64,000 bases of DNA, from positions 516,501 to 580,500 of the forward strand of contig JAMSLZ010000013.1 of assembly GCA_026027325.1 (NCBI GenBank). The letters run 5' to 3'. This stretch comes from Actinomucor elegans (taxonomy: Eukaryota > Mucoromycota > Mucoromycetes > Mucorales > Mucoraceae). This document shows, piece after piece, positions 48,072 to 59,154 of the stretch. The notes beneath the pieces are model-generated. The model did no database searches. It was not told where the DNA came from and worked only from the letters and a program-made list of their open reading frames with translations. The first letter of the stretch is position 1, and every line of letters begins with the position of its first letter. Made by a program: the position numbers and the translations under genes.

Positions 48072-49619
48072 TTAGTTTGCTTTGGTTTTGGTAGTTTTAC
48101 TAAATGAACTTCCACCCCAGGTGGATAACCAGACAGCGCTGAATACAAGGAAACCAACAATCATAGAATAGGTGGAAGCATAGTAAGGATAAGCAGCCGT
48201 CAAGAAACGAGGATATTCATTATGTCTGAAAGGTCGAATAGAAACTTGATCTTCTGCCAAGATGTAACTGAGACCAGCACGCTTGTAATTGACCTTTAAA
48301 GTGAATACACCATACACATCAGGGAGGCGAATATTTGCTTGGAATCTACCAAAGGATAAGCTTGACTGAACTTGTTTTAAAGTGGTACGAATATAAGGAT
48401 CCAACATGATAATTTCAAGTTGAACATCGTCGGCCTCATAGGCAACCCATTCATCATCCTTATACTCTGCAATATCCACATTATAAACCTATTTTTTTTA
48501 TGATTGAGTCATTGTACACCTAGTTTCATTTCAGTTTTTAACTTACAATATCATCCTTGACACGATACCATTCAAGCTGTTCAGTATCATTTTGCTTGTG
48601 ATGGGAATGCCCTACCACCTTTAAAACACTCTTTTCTTGGAAGGTCCATTGCGACAATTGATGAATAAAGTCTTCATTACCAGATTTACTGAAATTAACA
48701 TGCTATTAGAATAGCCTCCATTTGATCGCATAATGCACTTACGATTGATCAGATCCAATTTTAACAGAAGCACTTAAGAATTCATCAGAAAATACGTCAA
48801 GAGAACCTACAAAAGTGACACGGGCAGAGTTACGGGATTGTAAAGCACCGACTAATGTTACGGTATCCATTGTGCTAGCCCGCTTATTATAGCTATCAGA
48901 AATAAAAGCATCAGATTCGGCTGCCAAAATAGCAGTAGACAAAGGCAATTGGCCGACAGTTAATCCGGTCCCTTTATAGAGAACAGGTGCCTGAACTTGC
49001 TTGGTATCGATAATAGCATTGGGTCCAACGAATTCAGAGGTGACAATCTTGTCATGTTCGCTGTCATAGTGGGTATGGTCAAACACAGTTTCAGTGTCTA
49101 ACTCAATATCAAATTCGGCGGCCAAAGCGCGCATCGCGTAGCTGGCTTCTGTACCAGTAGCTGCAAGAATGTTGCCGCCCTTTTCGACAAACTTGACGAG
49201 CTGTAAGTTGTTCAATGCTTGGTGTTGTGCAAGTTCTAGATATATTGAATTATTAGCTTCATACTTGTCTGTCCTTTGCAGTCCTTACTGTCTGATTTAG
49301 GCGCAAAATGGATGATGTGGTGGTAAAGCGATTCGCCAAAGTAGTTCAAGGTGGTAGATGGGTCATCTGCTGCTTTAAACACGAGTTGAAAATCGCGATC
49401 TATGACATGTATACGCGTTAATAAGGCTATTCTAAATAAAACCAATGTAAATTTACCTTCCAACTGCTGCCAGAACTGTGTGTATGACTCTTTTTCGGCT
49501 AAAGAATCCAATAACACTAAAACACGTCCACCTGTTGCTGATTTAGCCTCAACAATGGTAGAAGATAGAAGGGCTAAGCCGGAAACGACAAGAGCTGTTA
49601 ACGAGTATAAGCCTCTCAT
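48072..49619 (-). CDS. WBP1: Oligosaccharyltransferase 48-kDa subunit Wbp1/OST48
   Basis: Non-catalytic subunit of the ER oligosaccharyltransferase for N-glycosylation. The signal peptide is MRGLYSLTALVVSGLALLSSTIVEA. Then come GGRVLVLLDSLAEKESYTQFW, YGESLYHHIIHFAP-like YFGESLYHHIIHFAP, LVKFVEKGGNILAATG, FVGSLDVFSDEFL, SVLKVVGHSHHK, IRLPDVYGVFTLKVNYKR and SIRPFRHNEYPRFL. A C-terminal membrane helix (YSMIVGFLVFSAVWLSTW) and a short Lys-rich cytosolic tail ending KTKAN complete it. Five exons, about 430 residues. The features match OST48 throughout. Confidence 0.94.
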
Positions 49620-51092
49620 CTCTTTTTATATGTAGATATCAAAAGAAAAGATAGGAAAATGACAAGTTTCGTGCGCGTTACTAAATAATAAATGTATCAA
49701 ATGAAAAGCTTGCAAGTGTACACGACGGAGTATGAACTGGATGTATGTAAAGCCTAACGAAAAGTAAACCCAAATAATGAGAACAATCGTGTCAAATTGA
49801 GTTTCTACCAGATGCAATAAGTTATTCGGAGACTACAGCATTATTCAGAAGCAGTGTTTCGGTCTAGATTTCTTGTACTGAAGATTACGACACGCTAATT
49901 TCCAATGCCCTAAGTTTTAATACAATGGTTATATATTGGACAATGGGTGCAGTTTTAAGCCTTGTATATTTAATTAACGTTGTAGAAACAAGTACTTACT
50001 TGTGAATAATATAGATTGAATATAAAGAAACGCAGCTGGTTGTTCCAGGGCTCAGAAAGTATAGTGCTGCGGGAACCTTATAGCTCTTCTCTTTTTTCAA
50101 ACATCTCTCAACATAAAGGGTGTCATTTAATCCATATATTATCTGGGATTCAAAATGCTGCCTTGGTGTGTTATGATTTTAGATGCAATGTTTAATTTAT
50201 ACGACTTCTGTCGAGTAGATCTTGGACAAGGAAGTAGTAGTTAGTGTTATTGTGATTCGGGTTTAATCATTGTATTCAATAACTTTAACATTCCAAATAT
50301 GTCGCAAATAGTAAAAAAGTCAAGTACTTTGTGCTTTGTACTTTGTCAAAATGATGAGTGAAAGATGGTATGAACAGTGGAACTCTATGCTTCACAAAAG
50401 ATGCAAATATTAATATTTGTCAAGGCTTTTGGAAGTGTACTGAATGAGCAATGGCTTTGCAAAGTTTCTAGTTCACAATACTATCCTATAAGTTTCCTAC
50501 TCACTATTAAATGCTAGTTATACACTCAAAGATTATTCATAATGTTATTCAATCTTTCGATTGTAGAAAATCAAAAAGAGTACATATTTCAAGATAAAAG
50601 TTTTGCTAGAGCATACCATAATGAAAGAAGCAATTTTGTTTTACATTTCTGTACACTTTTACAAAACTACTATGCTGAACATTGATAAACAGTGCAAGCT
50701 AGTGGTAATTGAGGAATTGTACAAGCTGTATCTAAACCAAAAGGCCCATTTATCCGGGACATTTGGAAATAATTTAACATGTTTGATTCTTCATAGTTTA
50801 TAAGAATTATATATTATACAGTTTCATAAATCAAACCACATATCTTTTCCTTAGCACGTTGACCACATACATAAAACTATTCATACACAGTGAAAACAAG
50901 TACAATGGTTCAACGACATGTAGTACTAATACCCTCTTGTTGTATTTTAGCACAAAACGGCGTTTACAGAAAGAAGGGCAATTATTCCCATATGCGATTA
51001 AACGCCACTGAGTTAACATGTATAAATAACGCTACAGTTCGTCCTTTCGTTTCATTGTTTATTCATTTATCAATATACACAACTCTCAATCC
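49620..51092. other. Intergenic
   Basis: About 1.5 kb between divergent genes. Only short open frames without content. The last 75 bases hold the PDC promoter. Confidence 0.55.
51021..51028 (+). promoter_or_regulatory. TATA box of the pyruvate decarboxylase gene
   Basis: TATAAATA lies 65 bases before ATG 51093, followed by a T-rich leader. This is the arrangement expected of a strongly expressed glycolytic gene. Confidence 0.55.
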
Positions 51093-52840
51093 ATGCCTAC
51101 TATCACTATTGGCGGCTACTTGCTCAAACGCCTCAAGGAAATCAACATTGAAACCATATTTGGTGTCCCTGGTGATTACAACATGGTAAGTTGGTAATAC
51201 AAAAGAAAGGCGCAACATATGGCTGATATCACATAAAGCCCTTTTTGGATCTCATCGAAGATGACAAGGAATTAGTTTGGGGCAACAATGCCAACGAACT
51301 CAATGCTGCCTATGCTGCTGACGGCTACGCTCGTATTCGCGGTGCTGGCGCCATCGTTACCACCTTTGGAGTTGGAGAACTTTCTGCTATTAACGGTATT
51401 GCCGGTTCGTACTCTGAGATGTTACCTGTAATTCACATTGTTGGCACTCCTAATACTGTATCTCAAAATAACCACGCTCTTTTGCACCACACTCTTGGTA
51501 ACGGCGATTTTCAGGTGTTTACCAATATGTCTACCATGATCACTATCGCTGCTACCCATTTGACTCATCATCATGCTCTCCAAGAAATTGATCGAGTGAT
51601 CAAGACGGCTTATCAGCGTAAGCGACCTGGCTATATTGGTCTTCCATTAGATTTGATGAAGAAAGAAGTCCAAGTTCCTGAAGCGCGCATGCAACCACTG
51701 GATCATAGCCGTCCCAAGAACCCACTCGAAAAACAAGAGGCTGTCTTGCAAGAAATCTTAGAGGCACTTTCAAATTCTAAGCGTCCTGCGATCGTTGTAG
51801 ATGGCTGTATTCTTCGCCAAAGGCTCCAAAAAGAAGCAAACGAGTTTGTACGTGTGTCTGGATATCCTACATTCACAGCACCTATGGGTAAAGGAGCTAT
51901 TGACGAAAGTTTAAAGAATTTCCGAGGCTGTTATAGTGGCAATGTTACGTTGGAGGGTATTACAAAGGAGATTGAGCAAGCAGACTTGTTGATTGAGCTT
52001 GGTTCTATCAAATCCGACGTTAATACGGGAAATTTTACGTATGGCTTGGAGAAGAAGAAAACGATTGCTTTGCATAGCTTTTATACCCGTATATATTATG
52101 CAGAGTACCCTGACGTAGGTATGGCTGAGCTATTGCCTCTCTTGACCTCCCAATTACCCAAGTTGGATCTCGAATGGAATTTAGGCGAACGTGCCAGGCC
52201 TGCTCCTATTGACGAAAGTACTCAACAAATTACACACAACTACCTCTGGAACAAAGTGCCCGAATACATAGCACCACATAGTACCATCGTATCTGACACT
52301 GGCTCTTCTTTATTTGGATTTTTCACGATGAATGGACTTAAGGATACAAGATTTATCAGTCAAATGCTTTGGGGAGCTATTGGTTACTCTGTTGGTGCTG
52401 CATTAGGTGCTGCTATGGCTAATCGTAGGCGCCAAACCTACCTCTTTGTAGGCGATGGAGCCTTCCAAGTAACTGCACAAGAGGTTTCGGTCATGATTCG
52501 TCATGGAGTAACTCCAGTTATTTTCTTGTTGAACAACAATGGCTACCTTATAGAGAAATTGATTCATGGTCCTCACCGCGCTTATAATAATATCCACATG
52601 TGGGATTACAGCAAAACGTTGGAGTTCTTTGGTGGACATTTGGAACAAAACAGATTGGATGGCAAGAAACCTTCCTCCATTGGAGTTGAAGCCAAAGTTA
52701 CTACTCGCAAAGAATTTGAGAATGCTATGGCTAGAGTTAAACAACAGCCGGAGAAGATTCACTTCTTGGAAGTTGTGATGCCTCAGTTTGATGCTCCTCG
52801 TGAACTTGTTTTAATGACCGAGTCTTCTGAAAATCGATAA
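51093..52840 (+). CDS. PDC: Pyruvate decarboxylase
   Basis: Thiamine-diphosphate enzyme turning pyruvate into acetaldehyde and CO2 for ethanol fermentation. Two exons (51093-51185 and 51239-52840) encode about 564 residues, the normal size. Key residues are present: D in FGVPGDYN, the cofactor-activating Glu in NNANELNAAYAADGYAR, the His pair in LLHHTLGNGDF, the ThDP/Mg motif GDGAFQ with the following LNNNGY, and the downstream Glu in GYLIEKLIHGP. NNNGY replaces the usual NNDGY of yeast PDCs, while the metal-binding NN is kept. The intron placement after GDYNM is phase 0. PDC rather than indolepyruvate decarboxylase is the better fit, though the two are related. Confidence 0.92.
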
Positions 52841-53198
52841 AGAGAAGGTGATTTCTTGTTAATCTATTGTCTTTACTACATGTAGTCATTTATCACTATT
52901 ACCTTTCAAAATAAAATAGATATGTACCATCACAGTATAAATAATTGGCTCTTGATGGACAAATAGTCGAGTGAAGCTTCTTATTTGACTGTGTGGTGAC
53001 ACTGTTCAGATAACACTGCATTTGTATCACAGTTGATTCTTATAGTTTCGGCTTTAATGCCTGAAATAACAAAGCGCCTTCGGACCTAGCAAATGGATTC
53101 TTATTAGCTAATCGTGGAAGTTTGCCTAAAAGTGTTGGTCATTGATTAACGCAAAAATCTTGGAACCACAACGCAGCAACGTCATTTGCTCACGTTTA

Positions 53199-53240
53199 CA
53201 GATGCGACACTAGATCAAGATTGGTTGAGAGATCAGTTGT
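53199..53240 (+). repeat. Left end of the dispersed inverted-repeat family
   Basis: CAGATGCGACACTAGATCAA, followed by GATTGGTTGAGAGATC. The best-preserved left end together with 2936. Confidence 0.45.
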
Positions 53241-53374
53241 AAATCTATAAATCATCATTGAAAGTATATACATTTTACATTCAATTACTAAAATATAATA
53301 TAATCGTAGTACTTTTAATATATAACGGATTTAACAGAAATAGCAATTTCTTCTGAACATGCAATATACAGTCA

Positions 53375-53412
53375 TCAGACGTGAAATTAAATCGGATTAT
53401 TCGAGGAATGTA
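53375..53412 (+). repeat. Diverged left end of the dispersed family
   Basis: TCAGACGTGAAATTAAATCG, then GATTATTCGAGG, aligns with the 53199 end at most positions. Confidence 0.3.
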
Positions 53413-54026
53413 GAAATATAAAAAACAAGGAGGTACTCACTTTTTTTTTTTTACCTTTTAAAGGCATGTGAGTTGTAAACTTGTTTAGTTTGGGAAGGTC
53501 GGTTTTTCTTCATCTAAATAAGCTTTATTGGTATAAAGAAACTTGATATATTCATTTTTCCACTAGGTAAATAATATAATTTTGTAAAAACTTTATTAAA
53601 TGTCCATCAACTACCAATCAATGAGTCTAAACATTACCAATCCTTGCAGCCTGTTACCTAAAGAGACCAAAACACATCAATACACACGCTTTTCTAAGTG
53701 ATCTATATTGATCATTACGCAGCTGCATTCAATGCTAGACCTTAACTAGTTTTTTTATGATAATCTAGATGGCAATTGCACAGAGACACTTAATCTAAGT
53801 TGGGCTGTCTAGTTCTTTATTAACTAGATGATTGATACTTTGGGATATAAAAAAAACTATTCTTTACGCATCTTTCATTAAGTTTATAAGACACAACATT
53901 TCTACTGTCGCTTTTCATATTGAGGAATTTTGAGCCATTTGCAACATCGTTAATAAGTAAAATAGCGCAGGAACAGATCAGGCGGAATTAAAAAAAAAAA
54001 AAACGTGACGCACTGGCTCAAAATAA

Positions 54027-56110
54027 ATGGCATCAAAGCGCTATACACAATAACCTTTATCAATTTTTATCTCATGAACTACATAAAAGAAAATTTCAAC
54101 AAACAACCTTTTGATATTATACAGTACTTCAATTCTTTAGGTGTAAAAATAGAGATGAAGCGAATAACAAATTTAAAAATGCAATTGAAACCATCGCGCA
54201 ATATGAAGACAACAAAAAAAACAAAAATATAAAATCTTTCGCATTGAGAATCAAAGAAAGTAACTTTGTAGTAAGTATATGCTGAAGTTAGTAGGAATTC
54301 TTTAACTTATGTCTTTATAGCTGCTTGAAACCAATGAATGCTATACATATTGGGGAAATATAACCAGGGAAAGCCTCAGAAACAAACGTCTTTTAGCCCA
54401 TCACCAAGATGAAGAGAGCATAGCTGAAACGATTCTGAATGATTCTTCTAAGAGACAGAAACTAAACCTTGATGTAAATGTACATCTTGCATTTGATATC
54501 AGGCTAAGCTATTCAACATTAATTCCTTTTTTTTTATTTTTTATTTTTATTTTTTTTGCTAAAATAGAACATAAACAATGAATCAGTTGCGAGTAACATC
54601 GAACGCTCACCTACCCGCTCACCTACCCGCTCACCTGCCCGCTCACCTACCCGCTCACTTTCAACTTCATCTGCCGTTTCAGAGCAAAAAAGCGTCAATA
54701 TTTGGCAAGTATGGATAGGCTTGTTACATTCCTTTCTATCAGAAAATGATATTAGTGAATATAGGTATGTGATTGATATAGTATTTGAACGATCTAAAAT
54801 AAAATCTCATTTGCTTTTTTGTATCTTACTTTTTAAAAGCCTTGAAAGATTGGGGATTGTTCAGCTTGGGGAAAGGATGGGGAGCAAGCAGACTCGATCA
54901 TTCTACCCTTCAGAACTTACAGGAATTTCAAATGATGAAATAAAACTAAGTGGTAGAAAAGACATTTTTAATGAATGTAGCTCTTATCATAATCATATAT
55001 TCGACTTGATTGTAAGTTGTAGAACTTGTTTTTGTTTCTCGTTGACACTTATTTTAACCAAATGCTGTTCATACTAGACAATTTCTATTAAAAACACCCA
55101 GAGGAAGCTCTTAGAATCTGCTGCAGAAATCAGTAAGCTCGGTAACAGTAGTGTTGATTTTTGTCATGAGGTTTATTCCATATTGTAGAGCATTCAATCA
55201 TTATTTTTGTGCTTGATGAGCATTTCTCTCTAACTATTATTCTACTATTTAATTAGCGTGAACCAAGTATTTACTAAGAAAGGTTTAGATGAAAAAGAAT
55301 CAACTTATAATTTCAGGTTGGTATGGCGCTTGCTTGACGCTGTCTCCAACCAATTACCAAATCATGAATTTATACCTGGCGAGATCCGCCTTCAATCTAT
55401 AAATCAAGAATTGGAGCGTCAAGGCTTTTCCAAGTCATCTTACTACAATGCTGATGGTATCATAAAAGATACACAATTCGATTGTGAATTAGCACTGCTG
55501 GAGACTTCTGGCCCCTATGGTTTGGATGATAAAAATCGCGAAACAAAAGATTACCTGAAGGCAACCTATGGATTATTAGCTATGTTACACTCTGTTGCTC
55601 ATAAATTCCACTACGCTGATATCAACATTTTCAAAGAATTTAAAGTTTGCTTTGTCCAAGCCGCCAACAAAAAAATACGCGTCTGGACTTTCAGTTTGTG
55701 TGATTCCAAACTTTATGTCATTTATCGTTGTGACAGTGCTATTGTTCCAATTGATAATACTTGTTGCGAAGAGAACTTGCGAAAACTTATGAATACGATG
55801 TGGTCGCTTAAGGTCAGTACTAAAAAAGTCCCTGTCAATTTTATACAACTAATCACTTTACATAAAACAGGCTATAATTAATGATTCCAGTGAAGTTTTA
55901 AAACGGCTGCAACAATCGCATCTGACAAATATGAGATCTGTGAGTCGATGTCTTCCCGGCCATGAGAATATCAAAAAATTAGAATCATATTTGGAAGAAT
56001 TCGCAGAGATCAAACTTGATCCCCAATTTAACCTTGATACTAAAGATCTCCTCATGTATTCCTCCCCTTTAAGGCCAAACACGCCGAGCACATCATCATC
56101 AGCAGAGTGA
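54027..56110 (+). CDS. Multi-exon gene of unrecognised family, 5' end unclear or broken
   Basis: Seven exons splice with consistent phases: 54141-54270, 54321-54473, 54568-55011, 55078-55184, 55257-55812 and 55871-56110, plus an unresolved start. The product is about 540 residues. The N-terminal part is Lys/Asn-rich and helical. An (R-S-P-T) repeat follows, then a helical block (SENDISEYRYVIDIVFERSKI...LLFCILLFKSLERLGIV). The C-terminal domain contains NFRLVWRLLDAVSNQL, PGEIRLQSIN, FDCELALLETSGPYG and KVCFVQAANKKIRVWTF, in a strand order that recalls PD-(D/E)XK-like folds (weak inference). The end is a Ser/Pro tail. From the ATG at 54027 frames are interrupted before 54141, and no GT donor lies between. 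Function is unknown; similar-looking uncharacterised proteins may be common in this lineage. Confidence 0.6.
54604..54660 (+). repeat. 12-bp coding tandem repeat (RSPT)n
   Basis: CGCTCACCTACC is repeated four times (one copy with CTGCC) plus a partial fifth, encoding RSPT RSPT RSPA RSPT RS within the gene above. Arg-Ser-Pro units are typical phosphorylation targets. Confidence 0.85.
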
Positions 56111-57850
56111 ACCCTTTTATTTCATACTTTTTTCTTTCTATTTCACTTTTACTTTCGAATGTTATATTGATCTCCATATGCCATTCCAAGCTTACATTTT
56201 TATAGATATTCAAAAATCAGTGTTACTATAACTTAATAAAATACCTATAATATACTTATACATATAAGGTAGAAAAGATTGGTATACGTGTATTGTTGTG
56301 TCTCTCATTAGCTTTACCGAACATTTTATTTGCTTAGCTGATATTTATTTCACACCGAATTTAGCTAACAGTCCCTCCATCAATTTAATATCACATCTCC
56401 CAGATATGTGAGGCTTTCTCTTCTGATCATTGAACTATTGGACATTAATTTGATTAATTCGTTTTAGTTAGCAGGAACTATTGGGTACTTGTGATGTTCA
56501 TTTACAGAATTAACAACTGTTATCAATTACTATTACTTTTTTCTTTGGTGATATGAGAGTAATTCCGAAAAGGTCCATTACACTTGTCATCTCTCAAATC
56601 TTGTGGATCTACTTTACCTAACGATTGCTTTTTATCAAGAATTCTACTTATAACAAAGTTTATGGCTACTCGTACTTTCAGAGTCCCAGGTTTAAATCCC
56701 AAGATGTCTTAGCCTAGAGTCCTGTCGCTATTCGTGATTAAACTAAGAATCACCTTAGTTTAATGTGAATACATGCCGTATTCCGAATAGCCTATGCCAG
56801 TCGTGCTGCCTGGAATCAGTCACCATAAACTCTGTCATAAACTTTGTAAACAAGTTTATCTAGTACTTTTATTGAAAAAAAAAAGTTAATAAAGAACAAT
56901 CAACGTTAACATTTGCAAGTACATTACTTTAGAACCGGCTCTACTTATATCGAAGTTTATGGCTACTCGTACTTTCAGAGTCCCAGGTTTAAATCCCAAG
57001 ATGTCTTAGCCTAGAGTCCTGTCGCTATTCGTGATTAAACTAAGAATCACCTTAGTTTAATGTGAATACATGCCGTATTCCGAATAGCCTATGCCAGTCG
57101 TGCTGCCTGGAATCAGTCACCATAAACTCTGTCATAAACTTTGTAAACAAGTTTATCTAGTACTTTTATTGAAAAAAAAAAAGTTAATAAAGAGCAATCA
57201 ACGTTAACATTTGCAAGTACATTACTTTAAAACCGGCTCTACTTATATCGAAGTTTATGGCTACTCGTACTTTCAGAGTCCCAGGTTTAAATCCCAAGAT
57301 GTCTTAGCCTAGAGTCCTGTCGCTATTCGTGATTAAACTAAGAATCACCTTAGTTTAATGTGAATACATGCCGTATTCCGAATAGCCTATGCCAGTCGTG
57401 CTGCCTGGAATCAGTCACCATAAACTATTATAAAATGTACGAAGTGGTAAAAGCAAGTATAAGAATCTCATAAAGAACTGATTTCGTCATTCGATTCTAA
57501 ACTCCGACTGTCTCGTTCTTGTTAGAAATTGGTGATACGAACATATAGGTAGTTTATTCTTCGGGTAGTTCCTTCTGTTACTTTTAACTTGCATCCATCC
57601 CTTGTTTAATATTCTCTTATGATAAACCATAAAATATACTAATTAAGCCTTTCATTTAATATAAACGACTGATAGTAATTCAACAACCTCTAAAACTTAC
57701 CAAGTTTGCTTCAAAAAACATTTTAATTTGAAATTCAAGGCAGTGGCATAAGTCGAGTAAGATTAGCCACTTTGTTCTTAGAACGTATATTTTAATTGAA
57801 TACTCCGAAAGAAACAGATTTAGAGGTACCAGGGTAGAGGACGAGGAACT
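56111..57850. other. Intergenic containing the tandem 297-bp repeat
   Basis: Apart from the triplicated repeat (56657-57426), no coding or RNA feature is supported. Confidence 0.6.
56657..57426. repeat. Three tandem copies of a 175-bp core with 9-bp terminal inverted repeats
   Basis: Cores at 56657-56831, 56954-57128 and 57252-57426 are each 175 bp and look identical by eye. They begin AGTTTATGG and end CCATAAACT (perfect 9-bp inverse). The spacers are 122 and 123 bp, nearly identical, and differ by an A-run length and two substitutions. Inside each core, GATTAAACTAAG and CTTAGTTTAATG form a 12-base near-perfect hairpin stem around a short loop. There is no open reading frame. The pattern suggests recent unequal duplication of a MITE-like unit. 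Confidence 0.85.
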
Positions 57851-58715
57851 ACTACCAAAACGTCATCGTAAACTCTTACCAGCAGTTTACATGTCCGAAT
57901 TATACCACCTCCAACCTTTTAACCTTGGTCTCATGGATCAAATATGTAATAGCTGTGGCGCAAAGCATTACTATGCCAAGCTGTCTTCTGACTACATTTT
58001 AAATAGTATCCACTGTGTGTCAAATTGCAAATTCCATCAAGTAAAAGTTTATCTCTTGAAAAAACCTGAAGGATTCGCTAGACGACATCACCACTCGCGG
58101 TCAACAATTCAAGAACGCTCTCAGTAGATATAACACTACTTTTGTTTTTACTTCGTTGAAATGTGATGTCCCATACCTGAATGATAGCAATATGCCATTT
58201 CAGATACATAGTCAAATGTACCATACCCAAGGGCTTTTGTTAGCTCATCAACTTTCTAAAGCAAAGTATGCTCAACTATATGCTTATAATTTAGAATTAG
58301 GTACAAGCATTAGGTCTTTAAAAGAAAAAACTCTAAAAAAAGAAAGGCGATAAGGATAAGCTAGATAATACCATCATTTTAGAATGAAGTTTGATGCTCC
58401 GTGAATCGAAACCTTTTGTTATTTATAAAATAGCGCACGGTCTTCTTAATACTAAGCATAACGAGGCCAATACGGCTTCTGAAGTTCCTCTTCTTCGAAT
58501 TTCTTCCTCATTGAAGATGGAATTAGCAGATTAATGAATCAAAAGTCTTTCAACAACAAATAAGATTTCAGGTATAATCCCCTATGAATCAAATGAAGTT
58601 AGTTTTCGAGACATACGTATCCATCTTCGTGATAACGACTGTAATGGCAAATCCTGCTACAAAAATATCTTGCTCATTCATGTTTTGTAAATTCAGTTAT
58701 ATTACATTACTTTGT
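57830..58715 (+). pseudogene. Decayed Helitron N-terminal fragment
   Basis: Joined across frameshifts, the translation has the features of the Helitron transposase N-terminal region. At 57897-58080 there is LGLMDQICNSCGAKHYY followed by a Cys-containing NC/KF block. At 58080-58290 a frame change gives DDITTRGQQFKNALSRYNTT and FQIHSQMYHTQG...AQLYAYNLE. Further on come ESNPFVIYKIA and NEISGI-like TNKISGIIPYESNE with RDIRIHLRDND. Stops and at least three frameshifts separate the parts. The Rep (HUH) and helicase domains are missing, so this is a truncated, inactive copy. Helitron ends (TC ... CTRR) were not found. Confidence 0.75.
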
Positions 58716-59154
58716 TTCCAAATGATCATAGCTGGAATTGGGAGATGACGCTATGCGCCAACATTTCAGTATTCACGTATGCCAAGTAGTGTAGTTTATT
58801 ATAATAAGCATTTAATAAAGGAAACAGTAGGCATGAGTGCAGACAAGTGTAAAAATGATGCATATATAGACATTCTGCTCAAGCATTACATATAAAAGTT
58901 TCGATTAGAGTAAAGTTAGAAGACTAATTCATAATACCACAATGTCTATGTATGAGGCTAGCTAGTATATGGCTTATTTGACATTCATGTCCTTGTATTG
59001 AACATACTGTCAAAGCAGGTCAGGTTCTCAGTTTACAGTTTATTTTATATCTACAAGTTGATGTATAACGAGAACGAGTAATGCGAAACAAAGAGATACG
59101 TATTATCAATGCATAGCATGGAGGAGTAGGGTAGTATACATAGGATCTTTTGAT
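58716..59154. other. Intergenic
   Basis: Between the Helitron remnant and the 3' end of the SLC35F-like gene. Nothing recognised. Confidence 0.5.

Larger units (their letters stand above)
52841..54026. other. Intergenic with repeat ends
   Basis: Contains two same-orientation ends of the dispersed repeat (53199-53240, 53375-53412) and A/T runs. No gene is seen. Confidence 0.5.

Noticed and set aside
50603..51189. Open frames upstream of pyruvate decarboxylase
   Set aside because: One overlaps the PDC start in another frame; the others are short and featureless.
54604..54660. CRISPR-like repeat
   Set aside because: Contiguous 12-bp units with no spacers, in frame within an exon; it is a coding minisatellite.
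56657..56831. tRNA-derived SINE, because GGTTTAAATCCC resembles a Pol III B box
   Set aside because: No matching A box at the right distance, no cloverleaf and no A-rich tail at the core's end.
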